Shown here: piece after piece, positions 36,257-45,370 of the stretch
Layout of the letters: the number at the start of each line of letters is the position of its first letter
Numbering within the stretch: the stretch's first letter is position 1
Origin: Nodosilinea sp. WJT8-NPBG4
GTDB taxonomy: Bacteria; Cyanobacteriota; Cyanobacteriia; Phormidesmidales; Phormidesmidaceae
Direction of reading: 5' to 3'
NCBI GenBank assembly: GCA_019359285.1
Contig: JAHHHQ010000028.1
Coordinates: 124,001-188,000 of the forward strand
Length of the DNA stretch: 64,000 nucleotides
Program-made: the position numbers and the translations under genes
Notes under the pieces: model-generated
The model's input: the letters and a program-made list of their open reading frames with translations, nothing else
Database searches by the model: none
What the model was told of the DNA's origin: nothing

Positions 36257-37094
36257 ACTTTAAATCGCCTTCTCAACCTACGGTCTAACAAAACGGGTGT
36301 AGAGCCTATGCCTAATTACCCGTTATGTCAACCTACCACGACGGTTCAGACACAGTCATGAACGCTTCAATTATTTGCTCACCATAAGTAGCAATTCTTC
36401 TGCAAAGGCACATCGTGAATACCTCTCCCCAATCCCAGCCTTGGAAAAAGCTGAATGAGAGGTAGCCAGCAAAATCAGCAGACGGATTATACATCCATAG
36501 GCCACATCTTAACTCTGTCTAAGGTTGAGTCGATAAAGATTCGCAAGGTAATTGCAAAGCGTTTCACTTAAAAAAAGCAGACCGATGAGTAATCTAATTC
36601 CAAAAAAATCTTTTGAATCATGCTCCATCCAAATAATAAATGAATTTTCTTAATGCGAAGAGAAGTCACTAAAACTAAAGAGCCTAGAAGCCACAGGCCT
36701 GAAAATTCGAATGAAAGTCGGATTTTAGTGGTGGTGACCGACTGACTACAGAGAAATTTAATGACATTCATTCTCATAAAGAAGCTTTCGGTAAATCAGT
36801 AAATAAGCTTGCTAAATCAGTATAAAAGACGTATTATCCAACCATAAAAATCATGGCTTTTGGAAAAAGTCGGTAAGCCTGTGGGTTGGCTGAGATTGTT
36901 TATCTAAGCCTATTATTGTCGACTAGATAACCTACAGCACGATTACTGCTGTACAGAGGCTGGGGCGATTGATATATCTTGATTTGGCAACAATCTTTAC
37001 CTGTAAGAATTTTTCTTAAGGGGCTAGGATTTGTGTCGGGTTTAGTGCGATCGCTCCTTTTCCTCTAGTGCTTGGAGGAGACCGTAGAATTACT
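36257..37094. promoter_or_regulatory. Promoter region of the glycan operon
   Basis: This 838-bp AT-rich gap between divergent genes has no credible ORF (an open frame at 36568-36777 is unsupported). It holds two dyads: TTATCTA/TAGATAA at 36900-36930 and TACAGCA/TGCTGTA at 36933-36953, plus TTGGCT and TATTAT (36886 and 36911) as weak promoter elements. A HIP1 octamer and a GGAGGAG ribosome site precede the start at 37095. Confidence 0.4.
36900..36953. promoter_or_regulatory. Two adjacent dyads, candidate operator
   Basis: A perfect 7-bp inverted repeat with a 17-base spacer (TTATCTA...TAGATAA) is followed three bases later by a perfect 7-bp repeat with a 7-base spacer (TACAGCA...TGCTGTA). They lie 140-195 bp upstream of the operon's first gene. 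Confidence 0.35.
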
Positions 37095-39695
37095 ATGGAA
37101 TTTTTCATGGAAAGTCTTGGGGTGCGCCATTCTTTGAGAGATCAACGGTTAAATGACGAATGTTTAGAAGCAGGCTCAGACAGGCCTACTATTGAATCTA
37201 AAAGCTCAATCTCTCGTCTCACTGTCAAGGGCAAATTTTTATTCTGCGATGGAGAAAAGCTCTATATCAAAGGAGTTACCTATGGTACATTTTGCCCTAA
37301 CTCCCAGCAGGAGCAGTTTCCGAAACTTGAAATAGTTGCCTATGACTTTGCTCAAATGGCGTCACAGGGTATTAACTCTGTGCGGGTATATACAGTTCCC
37401 CCTAAATGGTTGTTGGACCTAGCCCACCAGCACGGTCTTTGGGTAATGGTAGGGCTTCCTTGGGAGCAACACATCGCTTTTTTAGATGATCTCCAACGAA
37501 TTACAGATATTGAACAACGAGTCAGGCTTGAAGTTCAAACCTGTGCTGGGCATCCAGCACTGTTGTGTTTTGCAATTGGCAACGAAATTCCTGCTTCGAT
37601 AGTGCGCTGGTATGGTCCACGCCGGGTAGAAGCCTTTCTCAAACGCCTTTACTGGGCTGTTAAAGCAGAAGACCCTGATAGCTTAGTAACCTACGTTAAC
37701 TACCCCAGCACAGAATATCTACAGACATCCTTTGTAGATTTTTACTGTTTCAACGTTTACTTGGAATCCCAAGACCGCTTAGATGCCTACCTGGCACGTT
37801 TGCAAAACTTGGCCAAGGACAAGCCTCTAGTGATGGCGGAAATTGGTCTGGACAGCCAGAAAAACGGTCAAGTCCAGCAGGCCGAAACACTGACTTGGCA
37901 AATTCAATCCATTTTTAGCAGTGGATGTGCTGGATGTTTTGTCTTTGCCTGGACAGATGAATGGTATAGAGGCGGATTTGAAATTGAGGATTGGGATTTT
38001 GGGCTGACGGACCGTAATCGTCAGCCTAAGCTTGCCCTTCAGGCGATTTGCCGAGCTTTTGAGGAAACGCCTTTTCCTAGCAGTACCGAGTGGCCTAAAA
38101 TTTCCGTAGCTGTTTGTTCCTACAACGGTTCCCGTACCATTAAAGACACGCTGTCGGCCCTACAAAATGTCGATTATCCAAACTTTGAGGTCATAGTAGT
38201 AGACGACGGCTCGACCGATGAGGTGGCCCAAATTGCTCAGCAGTATAAGGGTGTTCATCTTATTGTCCACTGTCAAAATGAGGGGCTGAGTTTTGCCCGC
38301 AACACGGCTCTAAACGCAGCTAGTGGAGACATCATTGCTTATATAGATGATGATGCTTACCCCGATCCTGACTGGCTAACCTACTTAGCAGCAGCCTTTC
38401 TGCAAGCCGACTGGGTCGGGGTTGGAGGGCCAAATTTACCGCCACCCGGCGATGGGCCGATTGCAGACTGTGTCGCCAATGCTCCCGGAGGCCCTGTTCA
38501 TGTACTGGTATCTGATCAAGAGGCAGAACACATCCCCGGTTGTAATATGGCTTTCTGGGTTGACCAACTGAAGGAAATTGGTGGTTTTGACCCACGGTTT
38601 CGGTCGGCTGGAGACGATGTTGATATTTGCTGGCGTTTGCAAAACCGTGGCTGGAAAATAGGCTTTAATGCAGCAGCCGTAGTCTGGCATCACCGTCGGA
38701 ACTGTGTGAAAACCTACTGGAGGCAACAAAAAGGCTATGGGAAGGCCGAAGCGTTGCTAGAGGAAAAATGGCCGGAGAAATATAATGCTGTTGGGCACCT
38801 TAGCTGGGCTGGTCGATTGTATGGCAAAGGATTAGTGCGAGCGTTGTCTTTTCAAAAGCAACGAGTTTATTTTGGGAGTTGGGGAAGCGCTCCTTTTCAA
38901 TCAATCTATCAGCCTGCCTCAGATCTCTTCAGTTCTCTTCCGACCATGCCCGAGTGGTATTTGCTAACGCTGTTATTGGCTGGGCTATCCACCCTTGGCT
39001 ACTTTTGGCCCCATGCGTTATGGGCCATTCCACTGCTCACAGCTGCGATCGCTGTGCCGATTTTGCAAGCTATTTGGAGTGCCTCCCATGCTGAATTTAC
39101 GACACTCAACCGTAGCCGTTTGACTCTCATTAAGCTGTATAGCTTGACAACATGGCTATATTGCATTCAGCCTCTGGGTCGCCTCTGGGGACGCTTAGAT
39201 AATGGCCTCACGCCTTGGCGTAGACGAGGTAAGACGTCACTCAAGTGGCCAAGACACCAATACAAGGCTTTGTGGAGCGAGGAGTGGCATTCGTCGGAAG
39301 ATTGGTTGTCAGACTTCTATCAAGGGTTTAGTCGGCATGGTGCGATCGCAATTCAGGGTGGTGACTTTGACCCTTGGGATTTAGAAGTCAGGAGTGGGCT
39401 TACCGGGTCGATTCGGATACTAATGGCAATTGAAGAGCATGGGAACGGCAAACAGGTCGTTCGATTACGCTCTTGGCCCAAGATCGCCCCTGCTGCCATC
39501 GGTACCCTAATAATCATGATTTTGCTAACAGCGGCAGCCGCTAGTGATGAATCATTTTTTGCAGCCTTTATTTTGGGTTGTGCGACCTTTGCCGTAGGTG
39601 CAACTATCGCTTGGGATTGCTCAACTGCGGCCTCAACCTATCTTCAATCAGTCAGTCGGTTGGTCAGTTCTAGAAATTGTGAATTAGTTCAATGA
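37095..39695 (+). CDS. Glycoside hydrolase-glycosyltransferase fusion, membrane-anchored
   Basis: An 866-aa fusion. Residues 40-325 form a TIM-barrel glycosidase domain of the GH2/GH5 type, with the acid/base Glu in AIGNE (about residue 164) and a candidate nucleophile in VMAEIG (about 249). Residues 335-600 form a GT2 domain: ISVAVCSYNGS, VIVVDDGSTDE, IDDDAYPDPDWL as metal site and DVDICWRLQNRGW. The C-terminal part has two hydrophobic hairpins (about 620-665 and 785-840). A GTG start 27 bases upstream is possible, but the ATG at 37095 follows GGAGGAGA. First gene of a ten-gene operon. Hydrolase and transferase in one chain suggests coupled synthesis and trimming of a glycan. Confidence 0.85.
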   Translation: MEFFMESLGVRHSLRDQRLNDECLEAGSDRPTIESKSSISRLTVKGKFLFCDGEKLYIKGVTYGTFCPNSQQEQFPKLEIVAYDFAQMASQGINSVRVYTVPPKWLLDLAHQHGLWVMVGLPWEQHIAFLDDLQRITDIEQRVRLEVQTCAGHPALLCFAIGNEIPASIVRWYGPRRVEAFLKRLYWAVKAEDPDSLVTYVNYPSTEYLQTSFVDFYCFNVYLESQDRLDAYLARLQNLAKDKPLVMAEIGLDSQKNGQVQQAETLTWQIQSIFSSGCAGCFVFAWTDEWYRGGFEIEDWDFGLTDRNRQPKLALQAICRAFEETPFPSSTEWPKISVAVCSYNGSRTIKDTLSALQNVDYPNFEVIVVDDGSTDEVAQIAQQYKGVHLIVHCQNEGLSFARNTALNAASGDIIAYIDDDAYPDPDWLTYLAAAFLQADWVGVGGPNLPPPGDGPIADCVANAPGGPVHVLVSDQEAEHIPGCNMAFWVDQLKEIGGFDPRFRSAGDDVDICWRLQNRGWKIGFNAAAVVWHHRRNCVKTYWRQQKGYGKAEALLEEKWPEKYNAVGHLSWAGRLYGKGLVRALSFQKQRVYFGSWGSAPFQSIYQPASDLFSSLPTMPEWYLLTLLLAGLSTLGYFWPHALWAIPLLTAAIAVPILQAIWSASHAEFTTLNRSRLTLIKLYSLTTWLYCIQPLGRLWGRLDNGLTPWRRRGKTSLKWPRHQYKALWSEEWHSSEDWLSDFYQGFSRHGAIAIQGGDFDPWDLEVRSGLTGSIRILMAIEEHGNGKQVVRLRSWPKIAPAAIGTLIIMILLTAAAASDESFFAAFILGCATFAVGATIAWDCSTAASTYLQSVSRLVSSRNCELVQ

Positions 39696-41500
39696 GCCTA
39701 ATTCGTTATAGGCGTCTATTACCCTACCTGTTGCGTCATTGGCCGCTGCTGGTGCTTATCGTTGTTTTTACACTGTTGGCGTCTTTATTAGCGGCCCTGC
39801 AACCTTGGCCTTTGAAGATTTTGGTAGATTATGCCCTCGGTGACGCAGCTTTACCTCACGCCCTAAGCGCACTCTTATCTGCCCTACATCAAGAAAAGTC
39901 AGCGGTTGCTCTAATCGTCTTAGCAGCCTTAAGCAGCTTTAGTCTTTACTGCATCAATTCAGCCTTCGACGCAGCCTTGAGCTTGGCATGGGCAACCATG
40001 GGTCAAAAGACCGTATACGAGCTATCAGCGGCACTATTTTCACAGCTGCAAAGGCTTTCGCTTCAGTTTCATCGTCACAATGCCGTTGGAGACTTTCTTG
40101 ATCGCCTATCGGTAGATACCTATAGCGCCTATACCTTAACTAACATTCTTCTAGTTTCGCCAATCCGTCAAAGTGTCTTACTGTGCACCCTAGGATTGAT
40201 CGCTTGGCAACTTGATCCTGGTTTGACTATCATCACGTTTGCGGTAGTACCGCTGATGGTAATAGTTGCTCTCGCTTGTAGAGCCCAGCTCAAAAGATTA
40301 ATGCAGTATCAACGCCAAGATCAAGCGCAGGTGATGAGTTTTGTCCATCAGACGTTGACATCCATACCTATTGTTCAAGCTTTTGGTACAGAAGATACTA
40401 ACCAAAGCTATTTTGGCTTGCTAGCTAACCGTTCAGTTGCTTCATCACAAAGAAATCGGCTTTTCGGCAGCTTGCTTAACACTACCAATGGTTCTATTGC
40501 TGTTATATCTACAGCCATCGTCGTATTTTTTGGCGGTACTAAAGCAATAGCTGGCGTAGTCACTGTTGGTAGCCTGTTAGTGATTTTAGACTACTTGCGC
40601 TCTATTCAAACCGCATTTAAAGAGCTGTTTACTAATTATGGCAGGCTAAAATCTCTTGAAGTCAATATAGATCGTATTTTTGAGATTATCGATTCTGATG
40701 ACAAAATTCCAGAGCCACTAAAACCCATTAGTCTCCCTAGCAGTCGAGCCCGAGGAGACATTTGCTTTAACTCAGTTACATTTGGCTACGAACCCAGTAT
40801 GCCAATTCTAAAGAATATATCCTTTACAGTTAAGGCTGGGGAAACCATTGCCGTTGTAGGGCCTAGTGGGGCCGGGAAAAGCACGCTGCTGTCCGCTATT
40901 CCCCGTTTCTTAGATCCTCGGCAAGGCCAGATTTTAATGGATGGCATCGATGTGAGGGATCTGCCTGTAAGTGTGGTGCGATCGCAAGTTGGCCTAGTTT
41001 TACAAGATCCCTTTTTGTTGCCTTTAAGCATTGCTGACAATATTACCTATGGCAGACCCAACGCGACCCGTCAACACGTTATACAGGCAGCAAAAATAGC
41101 TAATGTAGATAGCTTTGTTGGTCAACTAGCTCACGGCTATGACACTGTAATAGGGGAGCGAGGAGCTACCTTGTCAGGAGGCCAAAAACAGAGAATTTCG
41201 ATTGCTCGAGCACTCCTAAAAGACGCGCCAATCCTAATTTTAGATGAGCCCACTTCAGCGTTAGACGTTCAAACCGAGACATCCATAATGGATGCATTAG
41301 AGCGGCTGATGGCTGGGCGTACCACCTTTATCATTGCTCATCGCCTATCCACGGTTAAGCAAGCCAATCGTATTTTAGTGTTAGACCAGGGTCACTTGGT
41401 AGAGACAGGTACTCATCAGGAATTAATAAATGCGCAGGGGCTTTATGCGCGCTTGCACTACTTGCAAGCTAAAAAAACGTTCGGAACGGTCATGCGATGA
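39692..41500 (+). CDS. MsbA-like ABC exporter half-transporter
   Basis: A 602-aa protein with six membrane helices (about residues 10-310) and an ATPase domain with an intact Walker A (GPSGAGKST), LSGGQKQR signature, Walker B (LILDEPTSAL) and IIAHRLSTV switch. It overlaps the preceding gene by the ATGA junction and the next ABC gene likewise, so the two half-transporters are probably co-translated and may form a heterodimer. The family exports lipids, glycolipids, peptides or oligosaccharides. In this operon a lipid-linked or small glycoconjugate is the natural guess. Confidence 0.93.
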   Translation: MSLIRYRRLLPYLLRHWPLLVLIVVFTLLASLLAALQPWPLKILVDYALGDAALPHALSALLSALHQEKSAVALIVLAALSSFSLYCINSAFDAALSLAWATMGQKTVYELSAALFSQLQRLSLQFHRHNAVGDFLDRLSVDTYSAYTLTNILLVSPIRQSVLLCTLGLIAWQLDPGLTIITFAVVPLMVIVALACRAQLKRLMQYQRQDQAQVMSFVHQTLTSIPIVQAFGTEDTNQSYFGLLANRSVASSQRNRLFGSLLNTTNGSIAVISTAIVVFFGGTKAIAGVVTVGSLLVILDYLRSIQTAFKELFTNYGRLKSLEVNIDRIFEIIDSDDKIPEPLKPISLPSSRARGDICFNSVTFGYEPSMPILKNISFTVKAGETIAVVGPSGAGKSTLLSAIPRFLDPRQGQILMDGIDVRDLPVSVVRSQVGLVLQDPFLLPLSIADNITYGRPNATRQHVIQAAKIANVDSFVGQLAHGYDTVIGERGATLSGGQKQRISIARALLKDAPILILDEPTSALDVQTETSIMDALERLMAGRTTFIIAHRLSTVKQANRILVLDQGHLVETGTHQELINAQGLYARLHYLQAKKTFGTVMR

Positions 41501-43326
41501 AGCTATGGTGGTTAAGGCTCAGTCAATATGCGCAGCCTTACTGGGGTGGGCTTGGGGCTATTTTGGCGCTGACCTTAACAACAATAGGTATTAATGTTCT
41601 TAAACCTTGGCCTCTAAAGCTAATTATTGACAATGTTATTGACAACAAGCCTTGGCCCTCCTCGCTAGCCTGGTTCCAACACATGCCAAGCGCAGAGTCT
41701 ACAACAAGCCAGTTAGCTTGGTTAGCGGGTAGCACCGTTCTGATCTTTCTAGCTGCCGAAGGTCTTAACCTGCTGCAAGGTTACCTGCAAGCAGGCATAG
41801 GGCGGCGTATGCAATATGACTTGGGTAGCAATCTGTTTGATCATCTTCAGCGATCATCCTTGAGATTTCACACCACGCAGCGCACTGGAGATTTAGCCAG
41901 GCGGGTGCTTGTTGACAGCAACTGTATTAGTAGCCTTACCTTTGGCGTTTTTCTAACAATTTTGACAGCTCTAGGAAATTTAGCCGTCATGTTTATTGTG
42001 ATGTGGCAGCTTAGCTCCCCCTTAGCCTTGACGGCTTTAGTCGCGATGCCATTTTTCTTGTTATTAATACAGTTATTCAATCGACCAATGGCCCAATGGA
42101 GCTATCGTCACCAGCAACTAGAAGGTGACATGATGGCTCTCAGTGAGCAGACTTTATCCGCTATTCCAGTAATTCAAGCCTTTAATCGACAGGACTTAGA
42201 AGATCAGCGATTTAATCAACTGGCCCGTCATACTTTGAAAGCTTTTCAGAAAATGACCTTAACTCAGGTTCAGTTTAAAGTCGGGGTCGGCAGTATTACC
42301 GCCTTAAGCACAACAGCCTTAATGTTAATAGGCGGTTTGCAAGTATTGCAAGGAACCCTATCAGTGGGTAGCTTGCTGGTATTTATCAGCTACCTAGCAG
42401 CTCTTTATTCACCCATGGAAACCTTGGCCTATAGCTCTTCTGGCTATGCCGCGGCTGCCGCTAGTGCACGACGAGTATTTGAAGTTTTAACCGTGGATGA
42501 ACAGGTTAAAGAAAGTGCCCATGCGGTTACGTTTCCAGCAATAAAGGCAAGAGGAGAAGTTTGTTTCGATCAAGTCAGTTTTGGCTATTACACAGATTCA
42601 CCTACGCTAAAAAACATTTGCCTAGCCGTAGGTTCTGGCGAAACCATTGCCTTTGTAGGCTCAACCGGAGGAGGGAAGAGTACTCTAGTTTCATTAATTC
42701 CTCGATTCTTTGATCCCGATCAAGGACGAGTTTTGATCGATGGAATCGATTTGCGCGAACTTACAATTAAGGCGGTGAGATCTCAGGTAGCTCTAGTGCC
42801 CCAAGAGCCCTTCCTCTTACCCCTAACCATTGCCGATAACATTGCCTATGGAACTGTTAATGCTACTCGCGGTCAAGTTATTCAAGCGGCCAAAGTTGCC
42901 AACATTCATAGTTTTATTCAGCAATTGCCCCAAGGATATGACACAAAAATTGGAGAACATGGAGCGACTCTATCCGGGGGAGAAAAACAGCGCATTTCTA
43001 TTGCTAGAGCCGTGCTTAAAGACGCTCCTATTTTGATTTTAGATGAGCCTACCTCTGCACTAGACTCTCAGACAGAAACATCTATTATAGAAGCGCTAGA
43101 TCGGTTGATTACTGGGCGAACCACCTTTATCATTGCCCATCGCTTATCCACTGTTAGACGAGCCCATCGCATTGTGGTTTTGGAGCAGGGCAAAATTCTT
43201 GAGGTTGGCAGTCATGAAACATTGCTGTCTGCCGGAGGCCTTTATGCTCGACTGCATACGATGCAGCACCACCATAGTCACAATTCCTTTAGTGATTTTG
43301 TAGGAGAGGGCAGTTTTGTCTCTTGA
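41497..43326 (+). CDS. MsbA-like ABC exporter half-transporter, second copy
   Basis: A 609-aa paralog of the preceding protein with the same layout: six membrane helices, then Walker A (GSTGGGKST), LSGGEKQR, LILDEPTSAL and IIAHRLSTV, all intact. Both nucleotide sites of a heterodimer would therefore be competent, unlike many heterodimeric exporters with one degenerate site. The start overlaps the previous stop by 4 bp. A 70-bp gap follows before the deacetylase gene. Confidence 0.93.
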   Translation: MKLWWLRLSQYAQPYWGGLGAILALTLTTIGINVLKPWPLKLIIDNVIDNKPWPSSLAWFQHMPSAESTTSQLAWLAGSTVLIFLAAEGLNLLQGYLQAGIGRRMQYDLGSNLFDHLQRSSLRFHTTQRTGDLARRVLVDSNCISSLTFGVFLTILTALGNLAVMFIVMWQLSSPLALTALVAMPFFLLLIQLFNRPMAQWSYRHQQLEGDMMALSEQTLSAIPVIQAFNRQDLEDQRFNQLARHTLKAFQKMTLTQVQFKVGVGSITALSTTALMLIGGLQVLQGTLSVGSLLVFISYLAALYSPMETLAYSSSGYAAAAASARRVFEVLTVDEQVKESAHAVTFPAIKARGEVCFDQVSFGYYTDSPTLKNICLAVGSGETIAFVGSTGGGKSTLVSLIPRFFDPDQGRVLIDGIDLRELTIKAVRSQVALVPQEPFLLPLTIADNIAYGTVNATRGQVIQAAKVANIHSFIQQLPQGYDTKIGEHGATLSGGEKQRISIARAVLKDAPILILDEPTSALDSQTETSIIEALDRLITGRTTFIIAHRLSTVRRAHRIVVLEQGKILEVGSHETLLSAGGLYARLHTMQHHHSHNSFSDFVGEGSFVS

Positions 43327-43396
43327 GATACGGGTAGTAAAGTTCGCTAAGGGTTGCTGAAAAACCACCAGGATTTCTGTTCAAAGGGGTTGAGCT

Positions 43397-44092
43397 ATGA
43401 AGTATTGCATCGTTAATGGAGATGACTTTGGAGCTAGTCGAGGAATTAATCGTGGTATCGTTGAAGCCCACTGTCATGGGGTATTGACCAGCACGAGCTT
43501 AATGGTAAACATGCCAGCAAGTGAGGAAGCAGCGATTTTAAGTCGTGACCTACCTAAATTAAGCATTGGCTTGCATGTGAATCTCACTACTGAAGATGGT
43601 GAATTAGTAGTCGATCTAAATGCTCCTGATGAATGCCGTGCTGAACTACATCGTCAGCACGAACGCTTTCAAGATCTGATGGGCTGTTTACCAACCCATC
43701 TTGACTCACATCACAATATCCACCGCTCTCCTCAATTACTACCTCACTTCCTTAACTTGGCGCATCAATATTGCTTGCCACTGAGAGAGCACTCTCCAGT
43801 TCATTATTTCCCCAGCTTTTATGGTCAATGGGATGGAGAAATGCACCTGAAACAAATTAGCGTGGAGAGTTTAATCCAAATGCTGGGGACTGAGTTTGAG
43901 GAAGGTTTCACCGAATTGAGTTGCCATCCGGGCTATGTTGATCCAGATTTTTCATCAACCTACGCGATCGAGCGGGAAGCGGAACTGCAAACGCTTTGCA
44001 GCCCGATCATCAAAAGTAAGCTCGTAGAGCTCCAGATTCAGCTTATAGGTTTTCGAGAACTCAATGATTGTCTAGCAAATCTACCGGGCTAG
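43397..44092 (+). CDS. ChbG/YdjC/HpnK-family deacetylase
   Basis: A 231-aa carbohydrate deacetylase-like protein. Visible motifs are NGDDFGAS (metal/catalytic Asp pair), IGLHVNLT, LDSHHNIHR (metal His pair) and LSCHPGYVD, then EREAELQTL near the C-terminus. The family removes N-acetyl groups from chito-oligosaccharides or, in HpnK, from glucosaminyl-hopanoid. In this operon it suggests that the built glycan contains an N-acetylhexosamine that is deacetylated. It is slightly shorter than typical members (about 250-290 aa), but all motifs are present. Start ATG at 43397 after AAAGGGG. Confidence 0.88.
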   Translation: MKYCIVNGDDFGASRGINRGIVEAHCHGVLTSTSLMVNMPASEEAAILSRDLPKLSIGLHVNLTTEDGELVVDLNAPDECRAELHRQHERFQDLMGCLPTHLDSHHNIHRSPQLLPHFLNLAHQYCLPLREHSPVHYFPSFYGQWDGEMHLKQISVESLIQMLGTEFEEGFTELSCHPGYVDPDFSSTYAIEREAELQTLCSPIIKSKLVELQIQLIGFRELNDCLANLPG

Positions 44093-44104
44093 TTGAGGGG
44101 CATT

Positions 44105-45355
44105 ATGTCTGTTGTTGTCATCTCCCCATCCAACGTCGTGACCTTTCCAGAAGGAGGCGGTCATTTCTGGGTTTATATGCAATACGTGCAGGGTTTACGT
44201 CAGCTGGGATATGAGGTTTATTGGCTAGAGCACTTCCAGAGTAGCGGTAATCGAGAGCAAGATGAACTTGTGCTCTCAACCTTTTACCAGCGAATGGAAC
44301 GTTACGGGTTTGATGGAAAGGTCATCCTTTACTCAATCCAGGAGCCGAAATCCGATGAAGGAGTTGAGCATGAGTACATGGGACTTTGCCGCTCGGAAGC
44401 AGAGACAATTTTTCGGCAAGCAGAAATTTTACTCAATTTTCACTACAAAATTCATCCAGAGTTACTTTCGTGCTTCCGCCGAACTGCCCTGATAGATATT
44501 GATCCAGGTTTATTACAGTTTTGGATAACCGTTGGGCAACTCGTCGTGTCTCCACACGATTATTACTTCAGCACTGGCGAAACCGTTGGAACGCCCAACG
44601 CTAAGTTTTCGGATTGTGGTTTAACTTGGACTCGAATTCGTCCCATAGTTTGTCTTGAGCTGTGGCCGTACATTTATGCCCCCAACAGTGAAGCGTTTAC
44701 GACTGTTTCTGGCTGGTGGGGGAACGATGGCAAAGGAGAATGGATTACAGACGGTCAGGACATCTGCTATGAGAACAACAAACGAGTTACCTTCATGGAA
44801 TTTGTAGAACTTCCGCGCCTGACTGACCAAGTGCTTGAGCTGGCGCTTGCTTTAGGTGAGGGAGACATGGAAGGTGACTCAACCGGGCAGGAGCAAAGCT
44901 GGCAAGCTGCCAAGCCTGTGCCCCTCAACGTCACTGATTACAAAGGGGACGCCGAAGACCAGGAAGTGCTGAAAAGCTATGGCTGGCGGGTTCGTCATGC
45001 CTACCACGTGGCTGGCAGTCCGGAGAGTTATCAATCCTATATCCAGAACTCCCGAGGTGAGTTCAGTTGTGCTAAGCCTTCATGCATGTGGTTTCAAAAC
45101 GCTTGGATCAGTGATCGGACACTCTGTTATTTGGCTACTGGAAAACCCGTTGTTGTTCAAGACACCGGGACCAGTTCTTATCTTCCTAATGGTGAGGGGA
45201 TGTTCCGATTCTCAACCCTAAGTGAAGCTGCTACTGCCTTGGCGACGATAAATGCAAATTATGAGAAGCACTGTCGAGCAGCGAGAGAAATCGCGGCAAC
45301 CTACTTTGAAGCTAAGCCAACTTTGGAACGCATTCTAAATTTTGCCCTTAAATGA
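44105..45355 (+). CDS. GT-B-like protein of the operon, paralog A
   Basis: A 416-aa protein related along its length to the next two genes. The N-terminus has VVVISPSNVVTFPEGGGHFW and YVQGLRQLGYEVYWLEHF, the glycine-loop and helix of a GT-B N-domain. The C-terminal half carries ISDRTLCYLATGKPVVVQDT and LPNGEGMFRF, a block like the donor-site region of family-1/4 enzymes. It differs most from its paralogs in the middle. TTG at 44093 is an in-frame alternative, but ATG at 44105 follows GAGGGG. A glycosyltransferase role is inferred, not shown. Confidence 0.75.
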   Translation: MSVVVISPSNVVTFPEGGGHFWVYMQYVQGLRQLGYEVYWLEHFQSSGNREQDELVLSTFYQRMERYGFDGKVILYSIQEPKSDEGVEHEYMGLCRSEAETIFRQAEILLNFHYKIHPELLSCFRRTALIDIDPGLLQFWITVGQLVVSPHDYYFSTGETVGTPNAKFSDCGLTWTRIRPIVCLELWPYIYAPNSEAFTTVSGWWGNDGKGEWITDGQDICYENNKRVTFMEFVELPRLTDQVLELALALGEGDMEGDSTGQEQSWQAAKPVPLNVTDYKGDAEDQEVLKSYGWRVRHAYHVAGSPESYQSYIQNSRGEFSCAKPSCMWFQNAWISDRTLCYLATGKPVVVQDTGTSSYLPNGEGMFRFSTLSEAATALATINANYEKHCRAAREIAATYFEAKPTLERILNFALK

Positions 45356-45370
45356 TAGCTGGAGTGACCA

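Noticed and set aside
36568..36777. A 69-codon minus-strand frame in the operon promoter region
   Set aside because: AT-rich sequence with no start signal or family resemblance; not supported as a gene.
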